Assembly (NCBI RefSeq): GCF_037975245.1
Contig: NC_092574.1
Span: forward strand, 22,695,713-22,759,712
Length of the DNA stretch: 64,000 nt
Direction: 5' to 3'
From: Apostichopus japonicus
Lineage: Eukaryota > Echinodermata > Holothuroidea > Aspidochirotida > Stichopodidae
How positions within the stretch are numbered: the stretch's first letter is position 1; every line of letters begins with the position of its first letter. Made by a program: the position numbers and the translations under genes. This document shows positions 13,113 to 25,455 of the stretch, piece after piece. The notes under the pieces were generated by a model that saw only the letters and a list, made by a program, of their open reading frames with translations, was not told the origin of the DNA and did no database searches.

Positions 13113-13976
13113 TATAAAATTTTACATTATTATTATGAGGTACAGTACCTCATTCCATGAGAACTTAATAGCCCTTTGCAAAGAGGGAGCAGATTAATCT
13201 TTTGTTTATCAACAATGAAACCAGGCTTGTTTAAAAAACATTGCCAGTTGTTTTAATTGTTTGAATCTCTAGTGTACGACTCAACATGTTCAAACCACTT
13301 GGAATGAATAATGGAGTGCATTTGTAATGCGTCTTTTAAGCTGCATTTTCACTGTTACGATGGTCGCATATTAAACACGACATAAAGTACACAAGAACAA
13401 GAATGCCTACTTTATGCCTCCAAATATTTGACTCCATAGGAACAATGGAATCAGACATAACAACATCAAAACTTGCCAAATTAAAAAGCAAATTAAGGGT
13501 TATAGTCAATTGGTCTTCAAGGTACTTCAAATGGGAGAGGATGCATTAGAGGATGGTAGGGCAAAAGTGTCTGGACAAAGTGTTAATTAGGTCAGAGCTG
13601 AAGAATTACTGTACCACCAGATGGTTCGAGACCAGTTTAAGAAAAATTGTTTTGTGTAGACAGGCAAGTTAGGAAGTAAGCAGTTAAACATGCTTAGCTT
13701 TGTCAATTCTATTCTTTATTCTAAATCCAAGTTTCAAATATCAGCTTGAAAGCTATCTGCATAAGAAAAAGGTGGTAGTATTTAAGATCATTTGCAGTAT
13801 TTTCCAATAATCAGAGACACGACTTATATTGGTAATAAAGTTAGTTTCAGTTTCTAGCATATATATCTAAACCTTAAGATATCTAAACCTTAAGGTTACA
13901 CCTTAAGGTGTAATTGTATGTCTCATAACCACAATACCTACGGCAGTCAGTCAGCTCCTTCGATCGGGACAACAAA
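13113..13976. other. No gene recognised
   Basis: AT-rich intronic sequence. At 13870-13912 a cluster of AACCTTAAG/ACCTTAAGGT motifs forms small palindromes. Confidence 0.6.
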
Positions 13977-14019
13977 TTAGGTAAAAACTGCAGAATCAAA
14001 CAGGGTCAATACAAAGATA

Positions 14020-14230
14020 ATGGTGGGGGGGGGGAAGAGAACTTTCTCAGTGTAAAGGGGGAAGCAATACCAGCCAGAGGTGCGTGCCCCAGACCTGGTG
14101 AAGAGCACCCTCCCAGGATGTAAACCAATCCCACTAGAGCCCCTCCTCGGTGGCAGGGCTGTTCCCCAAAGAGGAGAAACTAAACTGGTGGAGTTCAAAT
14201 CCTAACAAGCCCTCTAGCCACCAGGGTTTC
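14020..14230. other. GC-rich patch of unknown nature
   Basis: This patch of about 200 bp, after a G run at 14024, is much richer in G and C than the intron around it. It includes GGTGCGTGCCCCAGACCTGG and GAGTTCAAATCC, the latter weakly like a pol III B box. It may be an old SINE or another repeat. No coding similarity was seen in either strand. Confidence 0.35.
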
Positions 14231-16555
14231 TTAAAACTACACATGGATATATATATTAGACAGGGGGAGTGTGAAGGTGATGCTAGTACACCAAAGATTT
14301 GATATTTCAGACACATCCCATTATCTACTCTAATGCAGTCATAATAAACGAGGCTTCCTATACAAGATATACATAGGCATTCATTGCACTGGTCTAAATT
14401 TACAAGAGGTTTTGCATCAATACCTTTCCCCTGGGTAAATATCTACTTCCATTTGTACATCAGCATCATCACTCATTCTTTAAGACTGTACCATTAAACA
14501 CAGCTCCTAATGATTATTTCTAATATTAAAAATTGTGAACGCCATTACCTGGTCAAAGATGTTAATGGCTCAAAGCCGGGGCAACGTGGCATGATTAATT
14601 CATACCAAGATGGGGGAAAACAAGAAGTCAGGCTCGACGACGTAGCCCGTCGGAGAGAAATGTACAAAATTCACGTTCATAATTTTGACTTGTCCATTAC
14701 TTAATGTCCAAAAAAGCTGTCATACATCAAAAATAAAATTTAAAAAAAGCTGTCCTGAGTAGTTGTGTCCTTGCGTATTTCATATAAGCTTGGCTCCCAA
14801 CATATCTAGCTGAATCTAACAAGGCATGAAGTAATACTACATGAGCAGTGAAGATGTCTTGTCGAGATACATCACTCTCATACATGTAATGGTAGGTCTT
14901 CACCTCTTCTCTACATCAGAGAGAGGAGGAATCGGCAAACCTCTCCATGACTTGTCAAAGATTAACATAATGAAATGAACTAAACGTAAACAGCTTACAG
15001 GGGCACTCAAAGAAGAGATATTTTTTTTAATTTTTTTTTTAAACTTATATCTGACTGCGGCTCTGACTTCCATTGTTTATCATTGTAACTTGACACAATA
15101 GGTATTTATATCATAGCTGCAACATCATATGTGCTTCTGGTTGCGTACCTTGTTATGTATTGAGAAAAACCTCAACTTACTGTCCAGTGATGATGAGTGC
15201 TAAGTGTGATACCCAGAGCAGGGTCTGAAGTAAAAGTGCGGAGGAGGTTCGATATTAGATTATCTCATCTTTATGCAGCACGACGAGTGCTGGGTCTGAT
15301 CCATAACGGTAAACAAGGCCTCGCTTAATTGCAGCCTATGGTCCACTAATCTCAATCAGTCAGTTCAATAGCATCTTGATAAATTTACATCCCGATGCTA
15401 CAACTATTACTACAACTTACATAGTTTTTCATGTATACTTATACCAGCGCTAAGCATATTATTCTTTAAATATTGATGTTGCAACCTGATCTGTTACCTA
15501 TTTTTATTCTCTACAGTTGTATTAATCTTGCACTGTAGTGTTGATAAATACAGATACCCTGCACAGCATCACACTAAACACTGATGATTATTGTCACCTG
15601 GGGATACCGATCATGCTCAACAATTTCTTCTTTCTTCCGTCTTTTTTTTTTTTTTTTTAATATTGCCAATGTCATTGACTTTTAAATGTAAGGAATGAAA
15701 AGATACTGAAGTGAATCTACTATTATAATATTACACAAGGCTACTCCGATCATCCTTGGATGAAATAAGTTTAACAATCTCTCTTCTCCAATAAGCTGAC
15801 TTACATATTATTGCTGTCAGCAACAGGATATATGGTTCCAAAGAATCGTGGGTTGTTGATATTTAAGGAAGCTTTAAAACACCAGGGATTGACACACGAT
15901 CATCCCAAAGTTACATTAGGAAAGTGAAATTCAGAATGTGAAACGTTACTCCAAGATTTCTCTAAAGTTACATTGTGTTAATGTAATCACAATCTGGTGT
16001 TATGTTTTGGTCATTGCAGTGCAAAAAATGTTACCATTTATTAGTACTACCATTTATTGCAAGTGAGATTGTGAGGAGTCTAGTGCAAGTACTGGAGAGC
16101 ACATGAAATAAACCGTTCAGAGTGTGAATTGATATTCCAAGATACCTTAAAGGCTACAATTCAGTTTGTTGATTTAACCACAATCTCAAGATGTTACACT
16201 CAAATGTTAAAAAAGAGCTATTAGGTACCTAGAAAAACACCTGGCTTGGGTAAATTACGGTCAAAGTATGAAAATTGGCTCATATATTCTCCGAACGATG
16301 CAGACATTTTGGGTGGTAAAATGAGAAGGCAGGGCATTGACCGTAGAGGTCCGGATATAAGTAAAAATCTGATACTGGAGAGATTTTATGTCCCTTTTTT
16401 CATTTTGCTGAAATTTCCATCCATCATACTCCTTTGCTTGTATTTCCCTTTTCAATGGTTGTGTCAATATACCATCAGATATCATTGACTGTTATTCAAC
16501 CATACATTGGGTAGATGCGAAATTATGAGGGTTTTACTGAAAATATTGGGCTAAT
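14231..16555. other. No gene recognised
   Basis: Intronic sequence with poly(T) runs near 15020 and 15640. From about 16305 a fragment reading GGGTGGTAAAATGAGAAGGC and GGGCATTGACCG resembles the inner part of the second DIRS-end subfamily seen at 23640 and 52609. Confidence 0.5.
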
Positions 16556-17712
16556 TTTGGACACCAAAATGTGACATTATGAAAATGGCTGTAATTGAGA
16601 TGCACTTTTCTTAGTTTTTCCCATGTTATTATGCCTTGACTTTGCATTTTCTATTCAAGTGAAAGCAGAGCTTCAATTACACTTGCTAATTTCAGTCACC
16701 GATGCTCATCAACTGCTGGAAAATAAAGATCTTCATCTTTGTTAACGTACATGTTTTTGGTGTCCTCCTGCATCACATACGTTAACTGGTGGCAACTTTT
16801 CATGATTATAACCTAATCACACACTGCACAGTAGTGTACTAGGGATTGCAAGTCCCAGAAACTCACTACTCATGCTGAGAATAGGTCTAATGGCATCTCA
16901 GAGGACAAATTCATTCAAAAATACATGTGAAAAAAACTTGTTATTGGTTGTTAAACTGTACAAATTGTTCGGTGTCCTCAACATAACGTACATTAAATGG
17001 GCATTATTTCACTATCAACTGATAGTTTTGAATATCAAAACATTTGTAACTGATCAAAACCCCACATACACTGATAGTAAACAGTTCTTATACTGCTAGC
17101 AGTTCAATTCCTCTGTATCAGTCACAATTTGTGTGTGGTGTCCTCATTTCTAGCCTGCATAACATACGTTAACTGTGAAAATCTATTTTAGGCTCATGGC
17201 AGGAATTTTCACAGAATATTCAACTCACTTAATATTTCACCATGTTTGAAATAGAATTAAACTATTTCCATCATCCAATGAGTCTAAAACATGGTTTTAG
17301 AACATCTGTTAACGTACAGTATGTGATGGTGTCTCATTTTTTGGTGTCTTCATAACATACGTTAACAATATGCACTTTGAATGTAAATTATTGAGAAGAC
17401 TGAGAACTTCCATGCTAGGAAACACTTCATTTCCATGTAGTTCTAAGGTACTCTATCTAACTAGTTGATGAAATTTGTCATTGAGCCAGTGACTAAGTTC
17501 TATAACTCCAAATTCCTGTTGTGTTGTTAACGTATGTTATGGTGTCCTAAATGATCAGCCTCATTAACTTACAATGGAATGTGATAAGAACTTCAATTTT
17601 TTTTTGTGTCATAAGATATCATTTGACATTGCTCATATATATTCCCCTTCACTTTAATGGAGAAGGGGCTATGTTTATAGACAACTGTAGGACACCGAGT
17701 AACATACGTTAA
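16556..17712. repeat. Spaced array of GTTAACGTATG / GGTGTCC motif blocks
   Basis: Six blocks near 16741-16786, 16971-16994, 17137-17173, 17308-17366, 17526-17548 and 17690-17712 combine GGTGTCC with CATAACATACGTTAAC or its complement. A possible outlier (GGACACC) lies near 16558. Centres are about 170-205 bp apart. Blocks at 16741 and 17308 are internally palindromic, and those at 17526 and 17690 are mirror images. The DNA between them shows only faint similarity. It looks like an ancient tandem or inverted repeat with a strongly kept motif. Confidence 0.7.
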
Positions 17713-17894
17713 CATCATCACTTGTCCTTTTTATTTGCCTCAAATCCACCTTTCTTAATACTGTATTATCTTTTAACATTACCAATTGTGTTCGACATTC
17801 ACCGGAGAACCAGAATCAGCACTCAAATAGATACCTTTGTGTAATTCATTTTTGAACATGCATGTCACACTTTAGTAACCCAGTATCAAATAAT

Positions 17895-18010
17895 GACATA
17901 TGATATAGAGGGCTCACAGTGTTAAAAGGTTACGAGTTCATTCTAGGCATGGTAGAAAACAAGAGTGCTAAGGTTGTGGGAGACAGGTAAGCGAGAAAAG
18001 AAGTAAATTT
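17895..18010 (+). repeat. Degraded DIRS terminal repeat, second subfamily
   Basis: Blocks AGAGGGCTCACAGTGTTAAA, AAGAGTGCTAAGGTTGTGGG, AGACAGGTAAGCGAG and GAAGTAAATT match the copies at 23640 and 52609 better than the intact element. Only the terminal GACAGGTAAG..GAAGTAAATT is common to both subfamilies. Confidence 0.8.
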
Positions 18011-19707
18011 ATTTTGTGCATAACGTCATCCTTTAATATAGCCAGAATGATAAAACTTAACAACCCGATGAAAATATCCAGCAACTTCAACTATAACCTA
18101 TAAAGTTGAGCTAGACCAGCAAGACAATTGTTCATACATACAACTCACTGATCAATTTATATACTACAGTATATATTTAAAGTTAAAACATGGGTGTGTA
18201 TAGTTCAACAAACAGTGTAAACATTTATAGTCAAAATATGGCTCATGGGAATTACTTCCCAACAGGGTCATAGACATCCTGTGCATAATATACGTGTATA
18301 CATATAAAAACAAAATTAGTTATGTGTTCCCTCAATATACTGCCCAATTAAACAACAATTTTGGGAGATTAACATCCATTTAACACAACATGTCATGATT
18401 GGTATATTTTCCCTTCACCTTGGTGTTTAGTTTCATCTATTTTAGCACTTCTAGTTTTGGCCTTTTGCCATTTTTTTTTGGGGGGGGGGGCTTTTTCTAC
18501 CTGTTGCTAGACTTAGGAAAGATTAGCTATGTGGGTAAACAACTTAATCTTCTTTAAGTAAAATCTGAATAATTGAATAGATCTACAAGTTTTTTTTTTT
18601 GTTTAAAGAAAGAAGAAAATTAATATTTAGCAGATTGATGGAGTCATTGATATTCTTATCCCAATTTAACTTCAAAATCAGTGATACAGGTATTAAAGAC
18701 AAACTGTGGGTGATAACATCAAAAATCATTGCACGACAAAAATGTTTTATTACAAAAAATGAAATCAATAAATAGATAAAGTAAATCAATAAAGTAATAT
18801 TAAGCAGATTGTTAAAGTCAGTGAAATTTTCCAAATCAACAATAGAATAAAACACTGACAGGTTAATCATAAACAACTATCAAACAAATATTGCTCTAGC
18901 TATAAATGTAACCCGCTGAAAGAAAAGTATGAATGTTTTTCCCCCAAGAGCAGCAGGTTATCAACAAAGTGCAGCTTAATTTATCTTTTCGAATCATTCT
19001 GTTGGCCAGACATTATTATTAGCTCTTCAACAAATGAGACTTTATCCAGACTCTCCCTGTTCTCGCTATTTACAATGACATCAAATGTTTTCAATATTCT
19101 ATGCCTTTTTATCTCTTATCGCACTTGAGTTGTCGGGGGGGGGGGTCTGTTTCATGCAGGTAATGGTAAAACGACCTTCCCGGCCACCATCGTAACTTCT
19201 CAGTTGAGGCATCGATCTACAGAGACTGGTAATAAAGCCACAAATAGTGTTCTTGCAACAGTTGTGTTTTGAGCCATCCAACTGAGACGTAGCATAATGA
19301 ATATGCATCAAGGAATACCGTGACTGTTCGGCGGCGGGTGTAAAGATGAGGGAGTTTGAAAGCAGTGAGTAATGCCTACTGTCTGTTTGTTGTTTTAGGA
19401 TAAACCTGTCCGTCTCGGGATGAAAACTGTTGGTTCTTTCTTCTATATGACCACTTTTTGACATTGAAATGTAGCAAAAAGGTGCTATCCTACTTTTGAT
19501 AATCAATGCCCGACTGTGTTTGGGCAGAGTAATTACATACACCTCCCCACCCCTATGTACCTCAAGACAGTATGTTACATTGAAAAGGTATCAAAAGTTA
19601 GCATAGGGCTACATCATTTGTCATAAATAATATTACAACACCAAGTCCAAATATATATTAACAGCCACTTTCACCAAAGTTTTTGAGACCTTCTATCCCC
19701 AAAACCT
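18011..19707. other. No gene recognised
   Basis: AT-rich intron with a T9-G11 homopolymer junction at 18471-18490 and a G run near 19135. A 147-codon minus-strand frame at 19099-19542 has no recognised similarity and ordinary chance composition. Confidence 0.5.
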
Positions 19708-19818
19708 CAGAATGGTAGATTTAGGATGGAAGATGGCATTGATAGTTACCGAATGTTACCAATTGTTGTTTACTGGGTAGATCAGAGAGTTTATAGGAGA
19801 CAGGTATTAGAGGAATGA
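19708..19818 (+). repeat. Degraded DIRS-like terminal repeat
   Basis: Blocks CAGAATGGTAGATTTAGGA, TGTTACCAATTGTTG, GGGTAGATCAGAG and GGAGACAGGTATTAGAGGAA follow the order of the DIRS right end. It shares TGTTACCAATTGTT with the copy at 24655. Confidence 0.65.
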
Positions 19819-22800
19819 CATTAATATTAAGTAGGATTTACATAAAATAATGAACTATTTGAATCAAAATTTATTTGCCTGGATTTGAATCATTGTAAAC
19901 TGACATTGCGTTGTGTATGTTAAAAAGTGTACTACCCACATTCCTGCGATTCTCTCATCGTGACAAAAATTCATGACCGCATAAAGTAAACTGATACACA
20001 AACCAGATGTTATCGGCATGATCGGTTATTCTCTACAGGTTTATCTCTGTATTATGCAGTAGTACAGCCACTCATGATTCTCATAGCTGCCAATAGGAAT
20101 GAACAGTTAGAGTAACATACACCCCCAACCTTTAATCTCATCAAGCTCTGCAAGGTGAGATATGATCACTGACAATTAAAATCCAGACACAGATTATGAA
20201 TTCATCGTCAAACCTGATGGATGACTCTGAAGTTGAGCTAAGAATGACTCAAGGTAAGGGCATATTCGTAGGTTTTGTTGTTCAGAAAACGGAGAAAATG
20301 GCAGTGATGGTTGACAAGGGGGACAGACATAGCATTAGCAAAGATGGCTCTATCATCTTTGAACTAAAACCGTACTATAGATGCCAGAAGGTGAAGAAAG
20401 AAAAAGCCTCATTTCCAATTTGAATTAAAATAAATGTCTTTAATTTTTCATTCATGTAAGATAAGATCGATTCAGTGCAAAAACTTCAGGTGCTTTTACT
20501 TTTTCTCATTTCATTTTGTTGTTTTACTTTATTTTTATTTTTTATTTTATTATTTTTTCCAGATTGAGGGTGAAAGTTAGAGGGTGTCTTCTTTTAACTT
20601 TATCGATGGAAAGCGTAAATAAATTTACCCACTCACATGCAGTAGTTCCAGGTCACCTCTCGCCTAGATGCAGACGTTTTCCCTTAAATTTTACAATGTA
20701 ACATTGTATTTCACCTGGAGCAAATTCACACATCCTACTTTGTAACACAGAAACAATTCTGTGCCGGATAAATTTCTGCATTAAGGGAACCTCTGCCTTT
20801 GCATAAATTTTGTTCTTTTTTTCATTCCATGATGAGTTGAATTTCTATGCCTTTAAGCAAACTGCTATCCAATTGTCAGGTTCTTCCCTGAAAAAGCTTC
20901 CTTCCATTCCCAAAATGTTCAAGCAAAAACATTAGAAAAATATTCAAATATCAGATTTTCTGAATTTTTGTTTGTGTAGGAACAATAGAAAAAGCTGAAA
21001 AGAGGTGTCCAGAAAAAGGTAAAAAATTGGTAAAAAAAAAATTATACTCAAAATGTTAAATTCAGCAGTCATCTGACGCTGAACTTAACCCTCGGGGTAT
21101 CTATCGTAAGTTCAATCGATTGTAATCATGTTGTATGGAAAATCTTGGAACATTTGATCAAAACTATTTAATTAGAATGAACCCCACTTCAGCAGGTTGT
21201 ATATAGGCAAGCCTCAGACAAATGTACAGTATACCAAACTTTTGTTATTCAAAGTATGGCTACAAACACGTTTGGTATTGTAAGTTAAATTACTCTGCAG
21301 CGACGATGGGAAATAGTACATCCCAGCGACTCCCGATCGCAAATTTTGGGCAAATCCCTACTACGGGAACATGGTTGGGTCATAAAGATATATACTGTAT
21401 GGCCTCTATGGATCTTAGAATTTACAAATACTGCGAAACCATCAAATAACTTCTCTTTAATCTTACTTCTTGAAATGGCATGAACATAAAATTGGCGGTC
21501 AAGTAACCTCACACCGTCTTGCCGGAATTGTACCCTGGCACGGCAATTACCAAATGAGACGGAGGGTGAGAGAGCACAAGGAGAAATCAATTAATTTCAG
21601 CTTTGATTATGAGCATTCATTTGTCAAAAGGCTCTGCATATATGGTCCTGAGTACTTGTCAACACCGTGAATGATCATTTTGCGGTTTATTTCATCCGTG
21701 GCAGTTCTACGATTTACGCAGTTGGATGCAGCTTGTTTGATAGTCTTGCAGATATAGAACTTACAAAGGAAGAAGATACAGAGATATCATGACTACTATA
21801 GAAACACCACAAAATGCATGACAAGTGTAACTTTTCAGAGCTTCTAGGAGTAAAAAGTTAAAAAAGACAGAAATCGCTCCGTACATATTATTCAGTAAGA
21901 ATAGCATGTCTTTTAGATTCTTTTGATTAAATTCATTAATATTAACACAAAATTTGACATCTCAGACCGCAATTAGAAGTATGTCTAAGACATCCCTGAC
22001 ATTTCACTTGAAAGCATAATCTGGCACTTTAAAGCATAGAATTATTCAGTGTTTTTTACTGCATCTGCAGTGATGACCAGTTGTCATCAGACACAATGAT
22101 TATAACATTTTTCAAAATGGAAAACAGAGAGTCTGCATCTCAAAGATTCCATACGACGACAACAGACAACAATGGAACACTGAGAACTGCTTTGAAACCA
22201 CACTCCAGTACTTCGCTCATTCATAAAGTCCTCAACATATTTAACCAAAACCAAGACTATTGCAGCACTGTTCATAAATTAACTTTTGTCACAAACTGCA
22301 TTATAACACTGGTAACTGGGTTACAAAATTCACACAAGGATTTAACCAAAATACATCTCTCAATTGTTGATGGCATGTTCCAATTTCAATGTCTTAACCA
22401 TTTGTATGTGTATATATTCTATTGTAAAATATTCAAATAAGTCACCGAGTAGAAAGTACACAAATTTGCTGGAAATTTTTTTTCATGCAAAGGTAACCTT
22501 GGGTGTTTTACACGCCCCAAAGCATTTTCCTCTCTCTCTCTTTTAGGGCGAACAGATTAATTCACAAGCTTCGTATTCCGGGTAAAAAAAAATATATAAA
22601 AAAAAACCAGCGCAGCAAAGGTTTAACACACACAAACCATTTGTGGTGCGTGCACTGAATGCATACAGTTAATGCGTACAGGTGTACTCTAGATGCACAG
22701 AGAACAGGTAAATTGCAGCTTTATTGCAAAGACATCTCTTATGTGTTTTTTTTTCGGTTTCAAATAAATTAAAGTCAGTAGCAAGTCAATTTGAATTACA

Positions 22801-23639
22801 ATCCATATCTTTTCATATCAAATGATGATCATGCACTTGAGTCGGACTCGACCTTTCAGGCCACGACAAGAAGTTCAGAGAGCATGGAAATAATTGTTGG
22901 CAGGTTTTCAAGGATTTTTCTTTTACGTGAAATCTACGAAGGCAAGAAACGACACACCACGGTTTGTAAGTCAATTCTAAAAGGCAGATTGAGAAAGGTG
23001 ATTGAGGGCATACTTTCCATCAACTGCCAATAAACCAGATAAAAGGGGTTGTTTTGTACTTCTTCTGGATTATCGGTATAAGATACATATCAGGAAGAGA
23101 ACAGGGATATAATGCAACCTGCAACCAGATCTGTCAAATGAAATTAACAAATTAACCGTTTTCCTTCTAGGCATGGATGGATGCGTACTAAAAAGTCTAG
23201 GATTACATGTTCATGATTATTTCACTCATGTGTGAAAAGAGAGTCGGAACAAAATAAAAGTAAAAATTTCCCTCGTGCTTTTAAGGAACACATTTTTTTT
23301 CTTTTCTTTCCCATTTTAAAGTTTCTTCGCATTCAAACCGTTTCAGGCAATCTTTAAGAAATGGTAGCATCCATGTCATTAAAGCCCTCTATGCACATAT
23401 CTTGTACATATATCTATCATGCACACAATAATGTTAGATGATATTGTCTTCAATTAATTATGCAGCTTCCCTCATGTAGTAATAATTTGTGTTTATGTAT
23501 AGTACTGTGTTACGTGTATCATTTAGCAGCCGTGGGTACGGTGGCATTAAATACAATAGGATGTAAAGAAGGTAATAATCCAATGTAATCCGGGCAGTTT
23601 TCGAAAGAGTTGAATCCACTCTGAAAACGCATGAGTGAA
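19819..23639. other. No gene recognised
   Basis: Intronic sequence. Frames of 60-119 codons, including 22081-22440 on the plus strand, show no family similarity and no exon-like borders, and were not called. Confidence 0.55.
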
Positions 23640-23793
23640 CACTTTGGATGGTAGAATGAGAAGGAAGGGTATTGACCGGATAGGACCGGTCACTGAGGGT
23701 GCACAGTGTTAAAAGATTACCAGGGCATACTAGACATGGTAGAATGTGGTGCTAATGTTGTGAGGAGACAGGTAAGCGGGGAACGAAGTAAAT
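23640..23793 (+). repeat. Degraded DIRS terminal repeat, second subfamily
   Basis: This well-preserved copy has ACTTTGGATGGTAGAATGAG, GGTCACTGAGGGTGCACAGT, AGACATGGTAGAA, GGAGACAGGTAAGCGGGGAA and CGAAGTAAAT. It lies only about 20 bp beyond the donor of the neurobeachin exon at 23814-23940, inside the intron. Confidence 0.85.
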
Positions 23794-23813
23794 GTGTGAT
23801 GTTGAGAGCATAC

Positions 23814-23940
23814 CTGCTAGCATCTCGTCGCTTATCTTCATTCGGCTGACCAGTTTCTCAATCAGACTAATTTCCGTACAAGCCTGCAGGTTGAGTAGAC
23901 TCTTCCTCAAGATGGCAGCACACATGCTCCAAATTTCAGC
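23814..23940 (-). CDS. nbea: Neurobeachin-family exon, second of the three seen
   Basis: This 127-bp internal exon has a T-rich acceptor ending TTTAG before 23940 and a donor GTATGC after 23814. It starts in phase 0 and ends in phase 1, leaving a G that joins AT of the next exon to make Asp. It encodes 42 residues starting AEIWSMCAAILRKSLLNLQ and ending in MKISDEMLA. Human NBEA has AEIWSMFTAILRKSVRNLQ at the same place, as I recall it, so identity is high. The segment belongs to the N-terminal armadillo-like solenoid. No frameshift or stop is seen. The intron to the next exon is 11.4 kb. A degraded DIRS end lies only about 20 bp beyond the donor, in the intron, so the intron boundary has tolerated insertion very close to the splice site. 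Confidence 0.93.
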
Positions 23941-24574
23941 CTAAAAAAACCAAAGAATGAAAACATTTGCAAGTACAATATTTCCAGGGAATCATTTATC
24001 GGGTATCTCATCGCAAAATGCTATGCAAAAGTGCAAAGATGTAAAGCAGTTTTTGCACACAGAAACCATAGTAATTCATACAAGACAAAATTCAGAGCTA
24101 CACAAAATTTGAATAATACATTGTTCCTTGTATTTTGTCAAAATTCATTTTTTTTTTTTTTGTAAGGAGAGAATACTTCTTGGACAAGAAAGTTTCAAGT
24201 TTTGACTTTTCATTTATAGGTACATAAGTCTTGGCTGGAAGATGCAAGTTTATTAGAAAGAAGAGAAAGTGAGAGAGAAACTCTAACAGATTAATTTAGT
24301 ACCCTTTGCATAGTCATTCATTAATGAGGGGAATATTTCTCTTTAATAAACAATACCTACAGAAATTTCAAAACTGAAACATTTCACTGGCCTTCTTAAA
24401 TACCTGCCTATTAAGTCAATCAAGTGATTTCAAAATTTACCTACTGTATGAGAATTAAAAAATTATGATACTTTGAAACAACAGTGTAAGTCCTGTATAC
24501 AGGGGGGGGGGGGGCTAACTGAATCAAAATCCTACAAACTTGAAGTTCATTAGTTTGAGAAATGCATTATGATG

Positions 24575-24610
24575 ATGAGAGACAGGTAAGAGAGGAGTGA
24601 AGCAGACATA
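24575..24610 (+). repeat. DIRS right-end fragment
   Basis: GAGAGACAGGTAAGAGAGGA followed by GTGAAGC is a near-exact copy of the outer right end only. Confidence 0.7.
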
Positions 24611-24654
24611 TTAGTTTCTGACATAAATATGCTCAACAGTTTGGAAACCAAAAA

Positions 24655-24745
24655 GGAAATATGTTACCAATTGTTTTGTAGGTTGGGTAGATAGCAGTGT
24701 TTATGCTGAATAGTGAACAGCTAAGAGAAAGTGTGAAGTAAATCA
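24655..24745 (+). repeat. Degraded DIRS-like terminal repeat
   Basis: TGTTACCAATTGTTTTGTAG, GTTGGGTAGATAGCAG, GAACAGCTAAGAGAAAG and GTGAAGTAAATC follow the same block order as the copy at 19708. The GACAGG core is mutated. Confidence 0.55.
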
Positions 24746-25455
24746 CAGAGTTTAAAAAATACTAAGAATTATTTAGGCTTGCTAGGTTTTGACGCTCTGA
24801 TCTCAATAGCCACTTATAATATCAAAGTATCTCTTTAATACTATGGACAGGTAATATATACCTGCTGATAGGGGATCTCACCTACTTCACAGAAAGACTC
24901 CTGACATGAATGCAGAATTGTCTCGATAATACATTAATCACTTGTCAGAGAGACGTGTTCTCCATCTAGTAACTGAGATGGTTGTCTCTAAGGAAATCTA
25001 CATGATAATTACAACTTGTGCCATTTAAATCTGTGATTTTAATGGGGAAAAAACTGGGCCAAACCTACTAGTAAACTATAGGCTATTTAACAAACACTGT
25101 CAAACAGCAATTCTGAATGCTTAGATGGCCAGTTTTGCCACCTGATTAAAACTTCTGATTTCTGGTAAAAACAAAAGGCATTGAATTCATGTGCACAATG
25201 CCTATGCACATATCTTAGATGAGGATTCCAGAAGGTTCTACTGAATTTAAATTCAAGGCATAAAAATTCTTCTTTCGTTTTCTTTCCACTTTTTATTGAG
25301 TTTATTTTTTTATTATTACTTTGCTCTACTGTGTACAAATTTCTGTTAATAGCATAGTTTTTTTTTTTTTTTTTGGGGGGGGGGGAGTTTATGACCTTGT
25401 GGTTCAAACAGTATGGGCACAATCAGCACATCCAAGTTAAAGTAAAACGTCACAA

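Larger units (their letters stand above)
12450..23813 (-). other. Neurobeachin intron (11.4 kb)
   Basis: This interval lies between two phase-1-matched exons with canonical borders. It holds the 105-bp triplicate at 12.5 kb, a GC-rich patch near 14.1 kb, the spaced motif array at 16.7-17.7 kb and several degraded DIRS ends. No further exon or gene was recognised. Confidence 0.85.

Noticed and set aside
22081-22440. 119-codon plus-strand frame
   Set aside because: No recognisable domain, ordinary AT-rich composition, no splice borders, and length within chance for this much sequence.
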